DNA of 64,000 nucleotides, from positions 558,001 to 622,000 of the forward strand of contig LLEY01000003.1 of assembly GCA_001414485.1 (NCBI GenBank). The letters are read 5' to 3'. Position 1 is the stretch's first letter, and every line of letters starts with the position of its first letter. A program made the position numbers and the translations under genes. The notes beneath the pieces were generated by a model. The model saw only the letters and a list, made by a program, of their open reading frames with translations. It ran no database searches and had not been told where the DNA came from. Shown here piece after piece: positions 11,900-24,100 of this stretch. The DNA is from Calycina herbarum (lineage: Eukaryota; Ascomycota; Leotiomycetes; Helotiales; Pezizellaceae).

Positions 11900-14800
11900 C
11901 TGTAACGCATCGTTAAATCTGCTAACCTCGTCTAGAGAGAGCTAATTAGCCGTACAGGTATAAAGTAGTTCCCAGCTCGCTTGTAAGAGGGTTGCAGTCT
12001 ATAACTAACTTAGCGTGGCTCGAAAACGGACTACGATATCGTCTTCTCCTTGTTACCGCATCACATCTACTAAACAGACCGTTTAATTAAACGCCCGATA
12101 TAAGCACGATCCTCTAATTACGTCAATATGTTACAGCCGTAAAGAGTATAACAGGTACCCGCTAACGGGTGGTAGCTAGTAAAAGTCCCCGTAAAGTAAG
12201 ATACTTACCTACTAAACAGCTAATCGTTATACAGATAGATCGCCTATAGACGAGTATCGATTAAAGAGAGTATCTTGAGATCGATCATAGACTTCTCGTC
12301 GATAATCAGGAACTGATAGGCGGTGAAGAGAGCTTGTAAGGCTTAGAGGGTCCTGGTTAATAAGTTAGCTGTTTTCCCTTTTACGAGTAGCTGTAATAGG
12401 CTATAGAGTGTCTTCCTAGTGAAATTGAAGGCCGTAATACCTATAGGAGCGGCCTGGAAGGCTAGATTTAGGAGTCCGGCGTCTATCGCAAGTTCTTATA
12501 AGCAGGCATAAGCTTTTAAAAGAGTAAACGTCTTACCTGAACCAGCTACACCGTCGACGTTCAGTAGCAACAGGGGGGGGAACAGTCCGTAACAGCTTAA
12601 CTCAGCTGTATAGTAGTTGACTACTGTGTCGTATAGCTTCCTCTGCTTGTAGTTTAGCAGCAACGGACACGAATCGACTATTATAGCTTGTGTAATTAAG
12701 TAATCGGCTTTTATTTAATTCCACACATCTAGTATAACAATCCAACGGCTGCTATAAATAGACCAGTTATATAAACAGTCGATCTCGCGAGCGCCTAATA
12801 TATCTAACAGGTCTGTAAAGTCCAGTTTATAGCCTAGCCGCCGGCGAGCAAACGCTTTAAAGTCCGTAAGAGGTTACTCTATTCTATCTGTATCTCGTTC
12901 TTCTTCCTTGCTCGCCTCGTCGCTCTCGTCGTCGCCCTCTCGTGGCGGATCTGTATAGAAGTCTAACAGGTGGTTATAAGACGTATAACAGATGTAAAAC
13001 GCGCCTATAAACAACCCGTACTCGATTCCGTCGACTATAAGTAAGTCCTTGTATATAACAAACAGGTGGTGGAGTATAAGCTTCACCCGGCAATAGTCTA
13101 TATAAGACGGAGTAGTAGGATCGCTTAAGTACTATAGGTAGTAGTTAATCACCCGTAGCTAGGCTCGCGGGCGCGGCCTCTACTATACCCAGTCCCACGT
13201 CCGTAACCACTTGTATAGAGAGAGGGTTAAGAGAGCTCGACTACTAGAGGCGTCTGTAAGACAGTTACAGTACCTCCGTAAGACAGAACGGCCAGCCGTT
13301 ACGCTCCTCGACTCTAGGATAATAAGCTCTTACTACTCCTTTAGCGGACGGTAGTTAAGGCTTACAAGTATCTGTAAAGAATCTTAGACTAGAACCTAAA
13401 AGAAGATGTGACACACTTCTTAGGCCGACTAGTCACGCTCTCTAATAAGCTTATTTAAGATCTTAGACGCGAACGAGAGCAAGGGCACACAGTCGTTTAT
13501 ATATAGTAATACTTATACTTGAAGTTCCACGTATGATACAGACGACTTTTCAGGCTTTAAGACGTACTTCCCGATATATAACAAGACTGCGTAGAGACTT
13601 GTTAGCGGTTAGATATCTGTATTCGTAAGCTAGCCTTAGATATATTAGCTATATACTCTTTACAGACGTTATATACAAACCCATAGTGATTACAAGAGCG
13701 TACTAATTATATAACTGGTTGTTATAGGCTAGTAAGAATAGCCACGCCTTCGGATTAATAACATAGGTAATCGTCGTACCTATAAAGAGAGGCTGTGGAA
13801 AGAAGAACCAGTAACTCGACTACTTCGTCTCTTTATTCGTCTGTAGATAGTAGCTCGTAGTATAATAGGAGTACTTCTAGAGCTGGTTTACTAAGGCTAT
13901 AAATTAATTAAAAGTATTTATAACGTCTATAGAGTTAAGCAATACTAGATTACAGAGGTTTAGGAGCCGTGACGGGTCCGGATTCCAAGCTATAATCAGT
14001 TCGCCCTAATACTATATAAAGGCTTCGCGGGCTGTATTTAACTCTTAATCGAGAGAGGGCGCGGATAAGATCCACAGTAGGTAGTAGAAGTGGCCTAATC
14101 CACGCGCCTACTACTTAAAACAGTCCTAATAATCTATAAACTTTAGGAGCAGCTGTAACACTGTCTATATAAACGTCCGAAAACGGATCTAGAGGTAGTA
14201 GGCCACGATATACAGGTTGTCTTAAATCCCTTTCTAGATAAACTAGTAATAGACTGTATCTGTCGCACTAGTTACGCCTTCCTAACCCGTAAGATAGTAG
14301 TAGAGATCGTACTACTATATATCTGCTACGCTAAAGGTGATAAAAACTAGGGACGTCTCTTACGAGAGGAAACAGGCCTAAGCGGTTAAGCTAACACTCT
14401 TATTACGCTAAAACGGGCGAGTGCCCGTTAAATCAGACCCTTAATAGACGATCTAATCAACGAGCTGCGTATCGTCCTATAACGCGGCCATAAGCTCTTC
14501 GTAGGTAAGATCTTTTAAGCTGGACGCTTTAGACACGTGGAAACGGGCCGCGCTTGCTACCTTCCGCTATATCAGGATGTTAAAAACCAAGAACTGCCAC
14601 CGTAGATAGTGTCTGAAACAGCCGTCGTAATAGCAGAGGAGGTGACGGGCGTAGTCGCTAAGGGATACGGACTGTATACGGGGGCTGTTGAAGTCTACGC
14701 GGCCCGTAGGATAGAGCGTAGGGAAGGCCATTGTAAAGATCCACTCGTTCCCTAACGCCTTATCTAACAGCGTTGTACGGATAGACGGGGCAGGGATTCC

Positions 14801-15972
14801 TTAAGGTTGCGTGTTATAGCCTATAAGCTTACCACAGATCAAGTCCGCCTTGGTCGTCGTAACGTGGAGATTAGGGACTATAGACTAGGTATTAACAGGC
14901 GGTAAACGGTCTGTATTAGGCGCTGCTCTATCTATAGCATCATCGACGGGATCCGTAGGGTGAGTCGTTAGATCAATAATCGTAGGAAATACGTCCGACA
15001 CATCTCTATCGTCTAGGAGCGACTCGATGTAGGCGTACGAGAGGGTGATATAACAGTAGTCGGGATAGTATGCTTAGAGGTAATAGAGCTATGTTAAGAC
15101 ATAACGTTTATAGACCTGAAAATCTACCTTAAACTAGCGTTAATATCTATATAGGTTAATACAGTCTATAAGAGCACTTTAAGTAGAGATATACTTAAGA
15201 TTCTAGGCTATATCTAGTAGGCGGATAAGAATAATATCTAGATCCGCGGGGAGGTTAGGGAGTACTATTACAGTCTTAACTATATTCTGTATAAAACTTA
15301 TATAGTAACCCGAATAGTAATACTAGTGCCCGCGGTACCGAAAGAGGACTATCTAGACGTGGGAACAGGCGATAATTATCTCTTCTACTTAAGTAAACTC
15401 TAGTAAGGTATCTGGAACGGGTCTAGGGTCTATCTCGTTATCTGTAGACATAAGATACGGTCTACAATCTTTAGGATCTTGTAAGTAACACTTATAGTAT
15501 ACTATATCCTTAAGAGCCATCGTAAACCACTGTTTACAGCAGCGAGTATAATCTTCTATTTATACGGCCTATATCGAGCTATTAAAGCTTTAAATCCGCT
15601 ACTACTGGTCTGTAAGGAGGAAGCCTGGTTTGCTAAGGGGGAGAGGAGGTTATAGAGAGGGAGTAAGTTTAGGGGTCGATTCACGGACGACACGGATCTG
15701 CGGGGGACGGGAAGGCGGCCGTAGAAGGGCCTATATCGATGAGTACGGTACGGAAGGAAGAGGAGAAGATATACAGGTATCGGCGCGTCCCTTCGCAGGC
15801 GTTGAGCTAGCCGTTACGGACCAACTATAGCTATAGTACAGCGTTTTCGTAGTTTATAGCGGCACGTAATATATATTAAGTAGACCCGCGAATTAATATC
15901 TACGTCTATATCGTTTAAGAAAGACGTAAGAGGGAGCTTCTTTATACACATCGAGCAGTATTTAGTAGCCAT
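11900..15972 (-). pseudogene. Helitron Rep-helicase transposase, heavily mutated
   Basis: The likely start is the ATG at 15972, opening with a CxxC motif (KYCSMCIKKLPLTSFLNDID). Around 14.3-14.5 kb the segment GTRPF(stop)RNKSV and then VFITFSVADI is typical of the Helitron-like N-terminal domain. Around 14.0-14.2 kb the Rep region reads RFRTF...VL...DY...ARGLGHFYYLLWI. The HUH motif of the family, H-hydrophobic-H, here is H-F-Y at 14084-14092. The Pif1-type helicase has Walker A VDGVAGSGKTFTLL (12526-12571) and Walker B FLIIDEKSM (12284-12312). The N-terminus, the 12.87-13.09 kb segment and both helicase motifs share one frame; the Rep part is shifted relative to them. Many TAG/TAA stops sit where CAG, CAA or TGG would be expected. 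It is certainly inactive. Confidence 0.82.
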
Positions 15973-16379
15973 CGTATGAGAGGAAGGTAAACTTAAACAA
16001 AGATAGCTAAAACTAAGTAAGGTAGGAAGAGAAAAGAGTTCTATAAGATCCGAGTAACAACATTAATCGATGACTAAGCGGCATCAGGTGATCGAGCCAA
16101 TTTCGATCACGTGATTCAAAAGGCAGGCTTCGACTCGCGGGCAGGGGGGTCGGAACCTAAAAAAAAGCTACGCTTTTAATGAAACGATTTATTCGCTCAA
16201 ACATTCGCTCTTCGAAATATATAAAGACGATGCCAACCTGGTTCCTTTTAACGTTGGTCGCCTGGGAAACCTTCTTCACATCTCAAACCTCAGCCTCATC
16301 AATGTCCACGGCTACCCGGCGCCTCTCGGCAGGTCCGGCCTTACCATTGTCGGCTCGTTCGTACCTTCCTACCTAGCTC

Positions 16380-16480
16380 GTTATTCCAACTATCTAGGGA
16401 AATTCATACCTATTGCCCTAGATATCTAAAACAATCAAGTGTTGCGGTAATGTTAAAATTGTACTAGGAAGTTGGAACAC
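16380..16480. repeat. MITE-like inverted-repeat element, copy 1
   Basis: The left arm GCTCGTTATTCCAACTATC begins near 16377, and the right arm at 16461-16484 reads as the reverse complement of GCTCGGTGTTCCAACTTCC. The ~105-bp unit has no coding capacity. Related copies lie at 26.74 and 63.12 kb, each beginning with CTCGTTRTTCCAACT. Confidence 0.7.
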
Positions 16481-16666
16481 CGAGCGCCGCTTTTTCTATC
16501 TGCGAGCCGACTTCGAAAGCGGATTCACAATCAAGGAGAATTATAGTATCATTTCAACATCAAATTAAGGCTATCATTATCGATCGCGAGGCTTATCTTC
16601 AAACCAAAATGGTAGAGATATCCATCATAAGCTTCCAACGAGCTTACACTTCCAGACATCAATTCT

Positions 16667-18566
16667 TCAAATACGAAGACTGGGCAAGAGAGATGTAATC
16701 ACATCAAAACTATCTTGTCTGAAGTCATCTGTGAGAAGACTTGCGCTTAGACCAAGGGCATCAAAATGCATCAGTTGCTTGCTGGTAGCCCAGGTTGGCC
16801 AATTCATATAACCCGAGTCAGTGTTGGGGTCCATGGAGTAAACGAACGAAAAGTAATAACTTCGCATGGCTTCGAGGGAGTGAGTAAATATTCAAATTTA
16901 GATGATGAGGGGAAGAATAACCTTTGGTAGCATAGTTTGGAAGAATCCCATAAAACACGGTGATCAAATCAGACGCGTGGAAAGTTCCCAACACTGGAGT
17001 CCCATAGGCATAAGACGACAAATAAGACCAACTTGGAACATCGGTACCAATAGTTGTCAAAAATAACCGTCGAGTCAATGTGAATGTGAAGTCCCCACTG
17101 AAACAAATTAACATGCGTTTTTCTCATTCAAAAGAGGGAACAAAGGGAAAAGTTGCATACATGATTGCGGCGATGCGCTTAAATTGAGGGTACCAATTGT
17201 TCAGGAGTAAAGTACCGAATGGTGATCCATCAGTGGATATGTCTTGATACGTGTCTACCAGTTGGGTCATTTGCGACGAGGTGGCACTATGAAAGACCAC
17301 CGAGGTGAGATAATTTACTATCTGTGCGGTTGTTGTAATATTGCTTTGGAAAAGAGCGAAAATGGTCTGCTTCGACGTTAGTTCTTGCCCTTATTTATTT
17401 TCTTCTATCACAACTTACTCCTTCATCTTCCTGGTCCCCTACAATGAAAGGAACCTTGGCGTATTTCTTTGATGCAATCAGAATGTCTGGGGTCTGTGTA
17501 AGAGCAACCCCGTCAGGCCTTGGGAGATACGATAATGCAACCGATGAGAAACTCAGGATTCCAGGAACCGAGTTTGCCGCGTTCAAAAAGTCCGTGTAGT
17601 CCAAGGCTCGAAGGCAATCCAGGGAAGAGGCAGCTGAAGCACAGCCTGCGGTCTCAACGACCGTATTGTAAACTTCTTGTCCTTTCGGGCAATCTACTGG
17701 GTCTGCTGGAGCAACGCTTCCCGAGTTCATGATAGCAGCGCGGAAAAGTGGCTTGTTCTTGTAGGTGTGGTCACCATCGTATAACACCATCTGGTCAAGG
17801 ACAGAAATAGCTCCGGCGCTTTCGCCCCAGATAGTAACTTTTGTTGGATCTGCTTTCGTCAGTTAACTGTTCAAGTTCGGAAATTTGAGAATGTCTTACC
17901 TCCACCAAAGTTGGCGATATTATCTGCCACCCACTGGAGACCAAGTCTTTGGTCTAGTAAACCAAGATTTGCGGAACCGTCTTTCAGGATTTCCGCTCCT
18001 GGCATGAAACCAAAGCCACCAACACGATAGTTTATTGCCACAAAAACTACGGGCTTGCCCACAGCCACAGATTCCTCAACAAGCGAAGTTGGATCATACA
18101 TCGCAGTTGAACCAAGCTCGAACCCCCCGCCGAAAATCCAGAATAGCACAGGAAGATTTGCTGTCGATGTGGTTCCAGCGGGCCGGACTACGTTTACGGT
18201 CAAGCAGTCCTCTCCGGCGTTGGTGATGGTCTGGAAAAGTGGTGTATTCAAAATGACACCAAGAACTCCGGCCGGCAAATCGCTGTCATCAGTGGTGAAG
18301 AACATCTGAGGGCATGCTTTGGCGATATCGGTTGCAATTACTGTTCCAAGGGAGGCGTTGAGTGGTTGTGGAGGCTTCAGACGAAGTGAGCCTACTGGGG
18401 GTTGAGCAAACGGAATTCCTTGGAACTTTTCAACTGAGTCTGAAGCCGAACCGATAATTGTCGCTGATGGTGAAGCTATGGATACCGTTGGCGCTGCCAC
18501 ACGTTTCTCTGCTGGAGCACCGAAGACTGCTGGGAGGATGGCCAAAAAAGTAATGAAGGACTTCAT
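16667..18566 (-). CDS. Secreted type-B carboxylesterase / lipase
   Basis: Five exons (17900-18566, 17419-17849, 17161-17366, 16922-17097, 16667-16869) give 560 residues, the usual size for fungal type-B carboxylesterases of the Candida rugosa lipase type. The start at 18566 opens a clear signal peptide ([21 protein letters not shown], the last residues resembling a Kex2 site). Visible motifs are the early [12 protein letters not shown] block, EDCLTVNV, the oxyanion-hole GGGF and the nucleophile elbow GESAG with Ser233. The acid is likely Glu365 in EDEGT and the base His475 in TFHASD, so the triad is complete. It should hydrolyse carboxylic esters or lipids outside the cell. Introns are 50, 52, 63 and 52 bp and all exons join in frame. 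The exact substrate cannot be told from sequence. Confidence 0.9.
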
Positions 18567-21184
18567 GATGGCGGTTGAGGACGAGGGATCTGCGAAAGGT
18601 CTACTTCGATACTGCTATCAAGACTTCGAGCCTGGATCACCTACACATCAAGAGAAAGTTCAAACTGAAGGGGGCTTCTGGTGAACTATATGCATTTTTC
18701 AATCCTCTATCAAAGCGTTCTTCTAAATGCGCCTGGCTCACTTGGTTGGCTCTTGGCCCATGGACAACCGTTACACTTGTCCTGCTGATCCAGTTCACAC
18801 GGGGGAAGTTATTTATTACCCAACTGTGCGCGGAAGCTAAAAATTAAGCCACGATTCTGGTGAGGATGGACTAGGTGGGCAGTGACTACCGGGCAGCCCG
18901 TCACCTCATTGGGCGGGGCTCAACGCCTCTATCCATCATCCGGACTCACTCCTCCATGTGCCCTGGTCAAAAGTTTGGCAGCGCTTGCGAAGAGTGACAT
19001 TTCCAATGCATAAAACCGGGCACGAGTGCGCTTTCAGGGGCAAGGAACAGTATAGAAAGATCGGAAAGGTACCAGATTCGGCCTATTTGTCCGGCTCTTC
19101 ATCCCAAATGGAGACCCAGCCACGCCGATGATTAACCCTTTCTTCTTTTGCGGGTACATAGCTTTAGGCGATATGAGGTTTGTGCGGTCGATATATAGTT
19201 CAACGTGTTTGGCAATAGATTGGCGGCGCAACTGTCTAGAATTTCTTCTTTAATACTTGCTGTCTTTTTCTCTGCTAAATTTGAAAAAAATCTCAATTTT
19301 CCAGAGATAAAAGATCTACACCACAGACAACTTACTTCTTACAGGAGGAGCTCGGAAAATGTTCATACGACGCACTTTATCGATAAAGCAAACCATCCGC
19401 AAGGATTCCGTGGAGGTGGGGGTTCGTTAAGGTGCGGGGTAATCCGGGGATGAACAGGGGGGACGTCGTTGGGATTGGATGAGTTTGTTGGGAGTGCTTT
19501 CACTTCTTCGTCCGATCTGCACTTGCTTATTTTGCTTACATTTTCTATGACTTCACATGCATAAGAGTCTTCGAAATCCCACCGAGTGGTGGGGCATACC
19601 TCGGTATCTATTTCTTTTGCAAAAAAAAAGTCTGGTTTTCCACGTTCGAATCACTTCGAATTTATCACCGCTGTTTGTATCTCACCGCTGAAAGGGAGGA
19701 TGAGAAGATATTGCTGGCTACGATTATTCAGGGAAATAGAGAGATTTCAAATCTTAGGTGCTACGACTTGTTTTGTTGTTATTTCTCTCATGATATTTTC
19801 GTGTCCGTGTTGACAATTCATCCAGCATACAGTCAGCCAATCCTCCCAAGAATCCCCCAAACACCATCCATGTAACTACAGCTCCGAATCACACCCCCCT
19901 TCTCCGCAAGCCTTCCCCAGATCCGTCCTCTTACATTCTCGATACCAAGAAAAGAAAAAACGCATGTGCCTTTCGGCGAACACGGGAAGCTTCGTTATTC
20001 AATATTGATTGAATCTTGACGAATACAATTCCAAAAGACATGGCCATGATATCAATATTGCAACCTTCTTTTCAAAGTCCAAACGAGGAAGCCATGGTAC
20101 TTCCCAGCTTGTTCTCCGAGATTTTGTTTTTGCCTACATGGTGCACCCACAAAAAACACATGTGCTTCTCCACTCTCTTACTCAGAAGACAACTTCCCTC
20201 TCGGAGTTGGCATCTATTTCAAGTCTGTACGCCGTTTATATATCTCAATATTCTAAATTTTATATGCCAGGTGATTCTTTTGTGATTGCGGAGAACCTTG
20301 TTGGTTGTACAGCGCGGAATGGTAGTTGTTTTCTGCTGGGTTGGGCATCTATCTCTTCCCCGGATTTCGACGAACGCTCGGGCTATGGGAGAAAGACGCG
20401 AATTTATTTTTGAGTTTTCCCTTTCTTTACTGTCATTTCCGGGGACTAGAGTATGGGGTGCGGAGAACCTTGCTTCTTTGAAATATTATTAGACTTTATT
20501 ATCATTACTTTGCCCATGGAGTTAAAAGGTTTATTGATCTGGTGATTGGAAAGCTTTTTAGTTCTTCGGAATGGGATTGATGCGGGTTTTTATCTTTACT
20601 GTCTCCTTTTTGAAGACGACTTTTAAGCTTCTTGAAATAGTTGTTGATCTTTCATTGGTCTCATCTTTCGGTTTAGATGGTTATGCCTTCCTTTGCTCTT
20701 ACTTCGAAGTTGTATTTTGGAAGTCGCCTCGCTTTTACACTTAACATATTCATCAACGATTTGATTTTAGTTATGAGTTAGTTAGGGACAGCTACTCTTG
20801 GATTTCTGAACCTACGCAATTGAATATCTTTCAGCCACTTCTATTTGTCCTTGAGTCTCCAGAAACCACTTTCCTATTTACTTCATTGTATTTGACTTAT
20901 TATTATGCACTTGATGTCCCGAGAGCGAGGTACGGAGATTAATTCCTCACTCGGAGCATTGTCATGGAGTCTTTCGTATTTCTTGAAATTTGTCCAGTTC
21001 TCTTCTCAAATTTTAATTCGAATTGCTGATTGGCCCCACACTTCTTCACCTGGCGAGAGCGGGCAAGTTGAAGCGGTATAAAAACCAGCACCATTTTCCC
21101 CACGTTGTACATCATTATTGTGAGTTCCTTCTAGGGCATTACCTTATGTTACTATGGCAAATGAGCAAGTACATCCCCTACAAT
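18567..21184. other. Long intergenic stretch (2.6 kb)
   Basis: No gene is supported. Open frames up to about 134 codons (20009-20413 on plus) overlap others in different frames and show no domain. The left part is the promoter side of the carboxylesterase. A non-coding transcript cannot be excluded. Confidence 0.4.
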
Positions 21185-24100
21185 TTAGAAAAGTCCGTCA
21201 TCCCAGTTAGCTAAATGCTTATCATCATCCGTAAACTCTCGAAGTTCATTTTCATCTAACTTCCCTATTCCTCCGGTCAATCCGTAATGATCATTGACCT
21301 TTTCGCTCTTAGAACCCGAACTATTAAAGTCCGCTTTCTGGACCATTGTGCCCGAAGCTGTATCATCAATTTCGGTTTTCTTAGATTCTGTAAAGGATTT
21401 GACATATCCCGGGTTCCCACTTCCAGCCGAAAATGGATCCAGACTTTCTCAGATTCTTTCCTGTACCTGATTACGGTGGATTCGACGAAAGTGCTGGACT
21501 TGGTCTGGGACAATTAGTTCGGATCTGTCTTCGGTGAACTCGTCATCCTCGGTATCATTATATCGATCGCCTCGTTTATCATTTCTTGTCTCTTTCCAGT
21601 ATTGGTCCCCTTCGATGAATTCTTCGTCATACACTTCGGTGTCTATTCCACTTAGGGAGAAAAAGTCAAGCAATCGTTGAAAACTCTCCTCGGGGTTCGC
21701 TGGATTCTCAACCCGCGTTTCTCGACGCCTCTCTTCTTCAGAAGCCAAGCTTGTAAAGTACACCGTCAACCAGAGTTCAACCATAAAATATTTATGACTA
21801 CGATCGAAAAGATAATCAAAATGCTCATTCAAGTCCTTGCGGAAAGCCCTGTAGTGTTCTACCCAATGTACGGATGAATACCTCAGGAATGCCCATTCGG
21901 GGCTGTGTTTATGTCTTTCGTAGTATTGTCCTGCACTCATTTGCTGTTTATAGACTTCTTGATCCAAGGACTTGAACATCCCCATGTAGTCGACGCACAC
22001 TTGCAAAAGATACCGTGTTGCAACATCCAGACGCGTTGAGTGTTTCCAACTACTGTGGTCGTTGCGTGGAAGATGATTATTCTCTCGGAGAAGCTTGAGC
22101 TCGACTAAAGTCGGTCGCTCAATTTTCCATCCAAAAGGTCGAAGATGGTATCCGAATGTATGCTTCGATGTTGGATCGGAATCAAGGAGAAACTTTCGTG
22201 CTGTTTGGTGAACGAAGTATATCTTATTCCCACGAATTCTGAGAAAGTGACCACATAGCTTCTGATTGCCAAAGGGTTTATGAAGCTTCTTGCTCAGTAT
22301 TTCCAAATCCAGCACCTTTCCAAAAGATTGTGATGGGTAATCAACATTGGTTCCGCTGAGTGCGAAACTTTTGTCCACCCACCGTTTTTCACGCATTGAC
22401 GATTTCTCTTGTTTCTGCCTATAGTCTTAGTAGACTTCTAGTGCCACACACATCTTTGTTAAGGTCAAAGGTCTCGCGGCAGCGAGAATAATATACAATA
22501 ACTTTCAGGTTTTGAGGTTGTGTTCCCTCCCCGACAACAAGCTATTGTAAATTTCATTCAAATCGGTTGTATGCAGTATGAGATCTAATCTCTCTCTTGA
22601 GTTACCGTCTAACTCAGCTTGCTCGAGAAGTTTGACGACAAGTGAGACCCAAAGAAAAGTGAAGTCGGCTCCATTCACAGGTTTACTTTCAACTTGCGCC
22701 AAGACATCAGCCGAGAGTTCGGATGTGAAGCCAAACTCTTCTATTTTTGCACGGATGAATAGGTTGACATCCTTTGCAATAGCCACGGATTCTTCTTCTG
22801 CTAGAAGCCTAAACATTTTTCGTTTTCCCGGCATGAGATTTTCAATATTTTCCCCGGTGCCTTCTTTTCTAGATAGTTGAAGACGTCCTTCAATAGCGTT
22901 GTTTGGCCTACTAAGAATGGCAATTTTCAAAGGGGGGGCCTTATTTTCGTCTGTGGGGTTGGTGAAAAGGGATGATAATAACCTGGTGAACTGATCACGG
23001 GATTTGGGTTCACATTCGTCTACGCCATCCAGGATGCAAAGGGTCTCCTCGAGACTTTCGCCTTCAACGGTGCTCAGAAAGACAGTCTGGAGGCAAGGAA
23101 ATTGTTTGAAGGTGTGTGTCGATAGTGTGGTAAATTTAGACCGGGCGTGCTTGATTAAAGTTGGCTGATGGTAGTATATCTGGTGAAGGATGGTAGACAA
23201 CGTCGATTAAGCGTTGTCCTGGAGTTCAAATCCATTCTTGAAAAAGAAGTAGCAAATTTTGATTCAGGAACATCCACTTCGAGATTGATGGTGATTTATG
23301 AGAGACTTGGCGATGTCAGATTTTCCACAACCGGCATCGGCTGTAATCCACAGAAGACTTGAAGTTGATGCTGCTTTCCACTTCCTCCATTGGGGATGAT
23401 CCATAATCCAGCTACACGTTCCGGGTACGGGATCATCAATTTGACTGAGATGAGACTCATAGTCCGAGTTCAGTGCTCTCAGGCACGTTTGGTCTGCTTC
23501 GCTTAATTCTACTAAGAAGGGACGGACGTTAGTTTCCAGTTATGGAGTTACAGACTCTTGTGACATACCGGAGTATTCTGACTCCTCTTCTTCGATAGTT
23601 TTGTCGAACAACTCCAAAATATTACTGCAAGCTACTTTATAGCGGGAATCATCGCGTGTAGGGAATTTTGCAATACTCGAATGATTAGCAGATGTTGCAA
23701 TTGTAATCTCGTTTGGTATATTGAGAACCGACGAATCTTTCTCAACGACCTTGATCAAATCAGTTTACAAGTGTCCCGCTCTCGGAGATCATAGAAGAGC
23801 TCACCCGACAGTTTAATCCTTTCATCAATTCCGTCTCATAGAAACTTCGGATTTTCAAACTCTGGGCTCGATGCACGAACGACGAGGAAATACGCCGGAG
23901 TATTTCTGAATCAATGCTAAGATCCTTCGATAATCTTGAATTTGTCCAATAGCCCAAAGCCATCGCTCGCATGAGACTGGCACCGATATGATCCCAAGAT
24001 GCTAAATCAGAGCCCCGATGTGGTGTGCCAAAAAAATGCAACTCCCTTTATGTGTTCAAGAATGTTTTGGTAGTGGTTATCTTGCTCATACGCTCGAATG

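Larger units (their letters stand above)
9881..16114 (-). mobile_element. Degenerate Helitron (Rep/helicase element)
   Basis: A ~6.2-kb block with base composition unlike its neighbours (very rich in TA, TAG and CTA). On the minus strand it shows three signatures of a Helitron transposase in the right order: a Cys-containing N-terminus at 15972, a Helitron-like N-terminal/Rep region at about 14.0-14.5 kb, and a Pif1-type helicase with Walker A and B at 12.2-12.6 kb. Read on the minus strand, candidate ends fit the Helitron rule: A|TC at 16115/16114 and CTAG|T at 9881/9880. A weak CACAG/CTGTG stem lies about 20-45 bases before the CTAG. The ends are inference. A 13-bp inverted repeat (TAAAAGCGTAGCT at 9912-9924, inverted at 16166-16178) offers an alternative right boundary. 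Confidence 0.78.

Noticed and set aside
15630..15830. 66-codon plus-strand frame inside the Helitron
   Set aside because: Arg/Gly-rich antisense of the degraded transposase; no sign of a separate gene.
16179..16376. Possible 65-residue plus-strand protein just right of the Helitron
   Set aside because: The hydrophobic start is suggestive, but two frames are equally open, there is no family match, and the MITE begins at its end.
19640..19665. tRNA-like T-arm (GTTCGAATC)
   Set aside because: No matching acceptor, D-arm or anticodon arm at the right distance.
20009..20413. 134-codon open frame on plus in the 18.6-21.2 kb gap
   Set aside because: Overlaps another open frame, has no domain, and its composition resembles translated AT-rich non-coding DNA.
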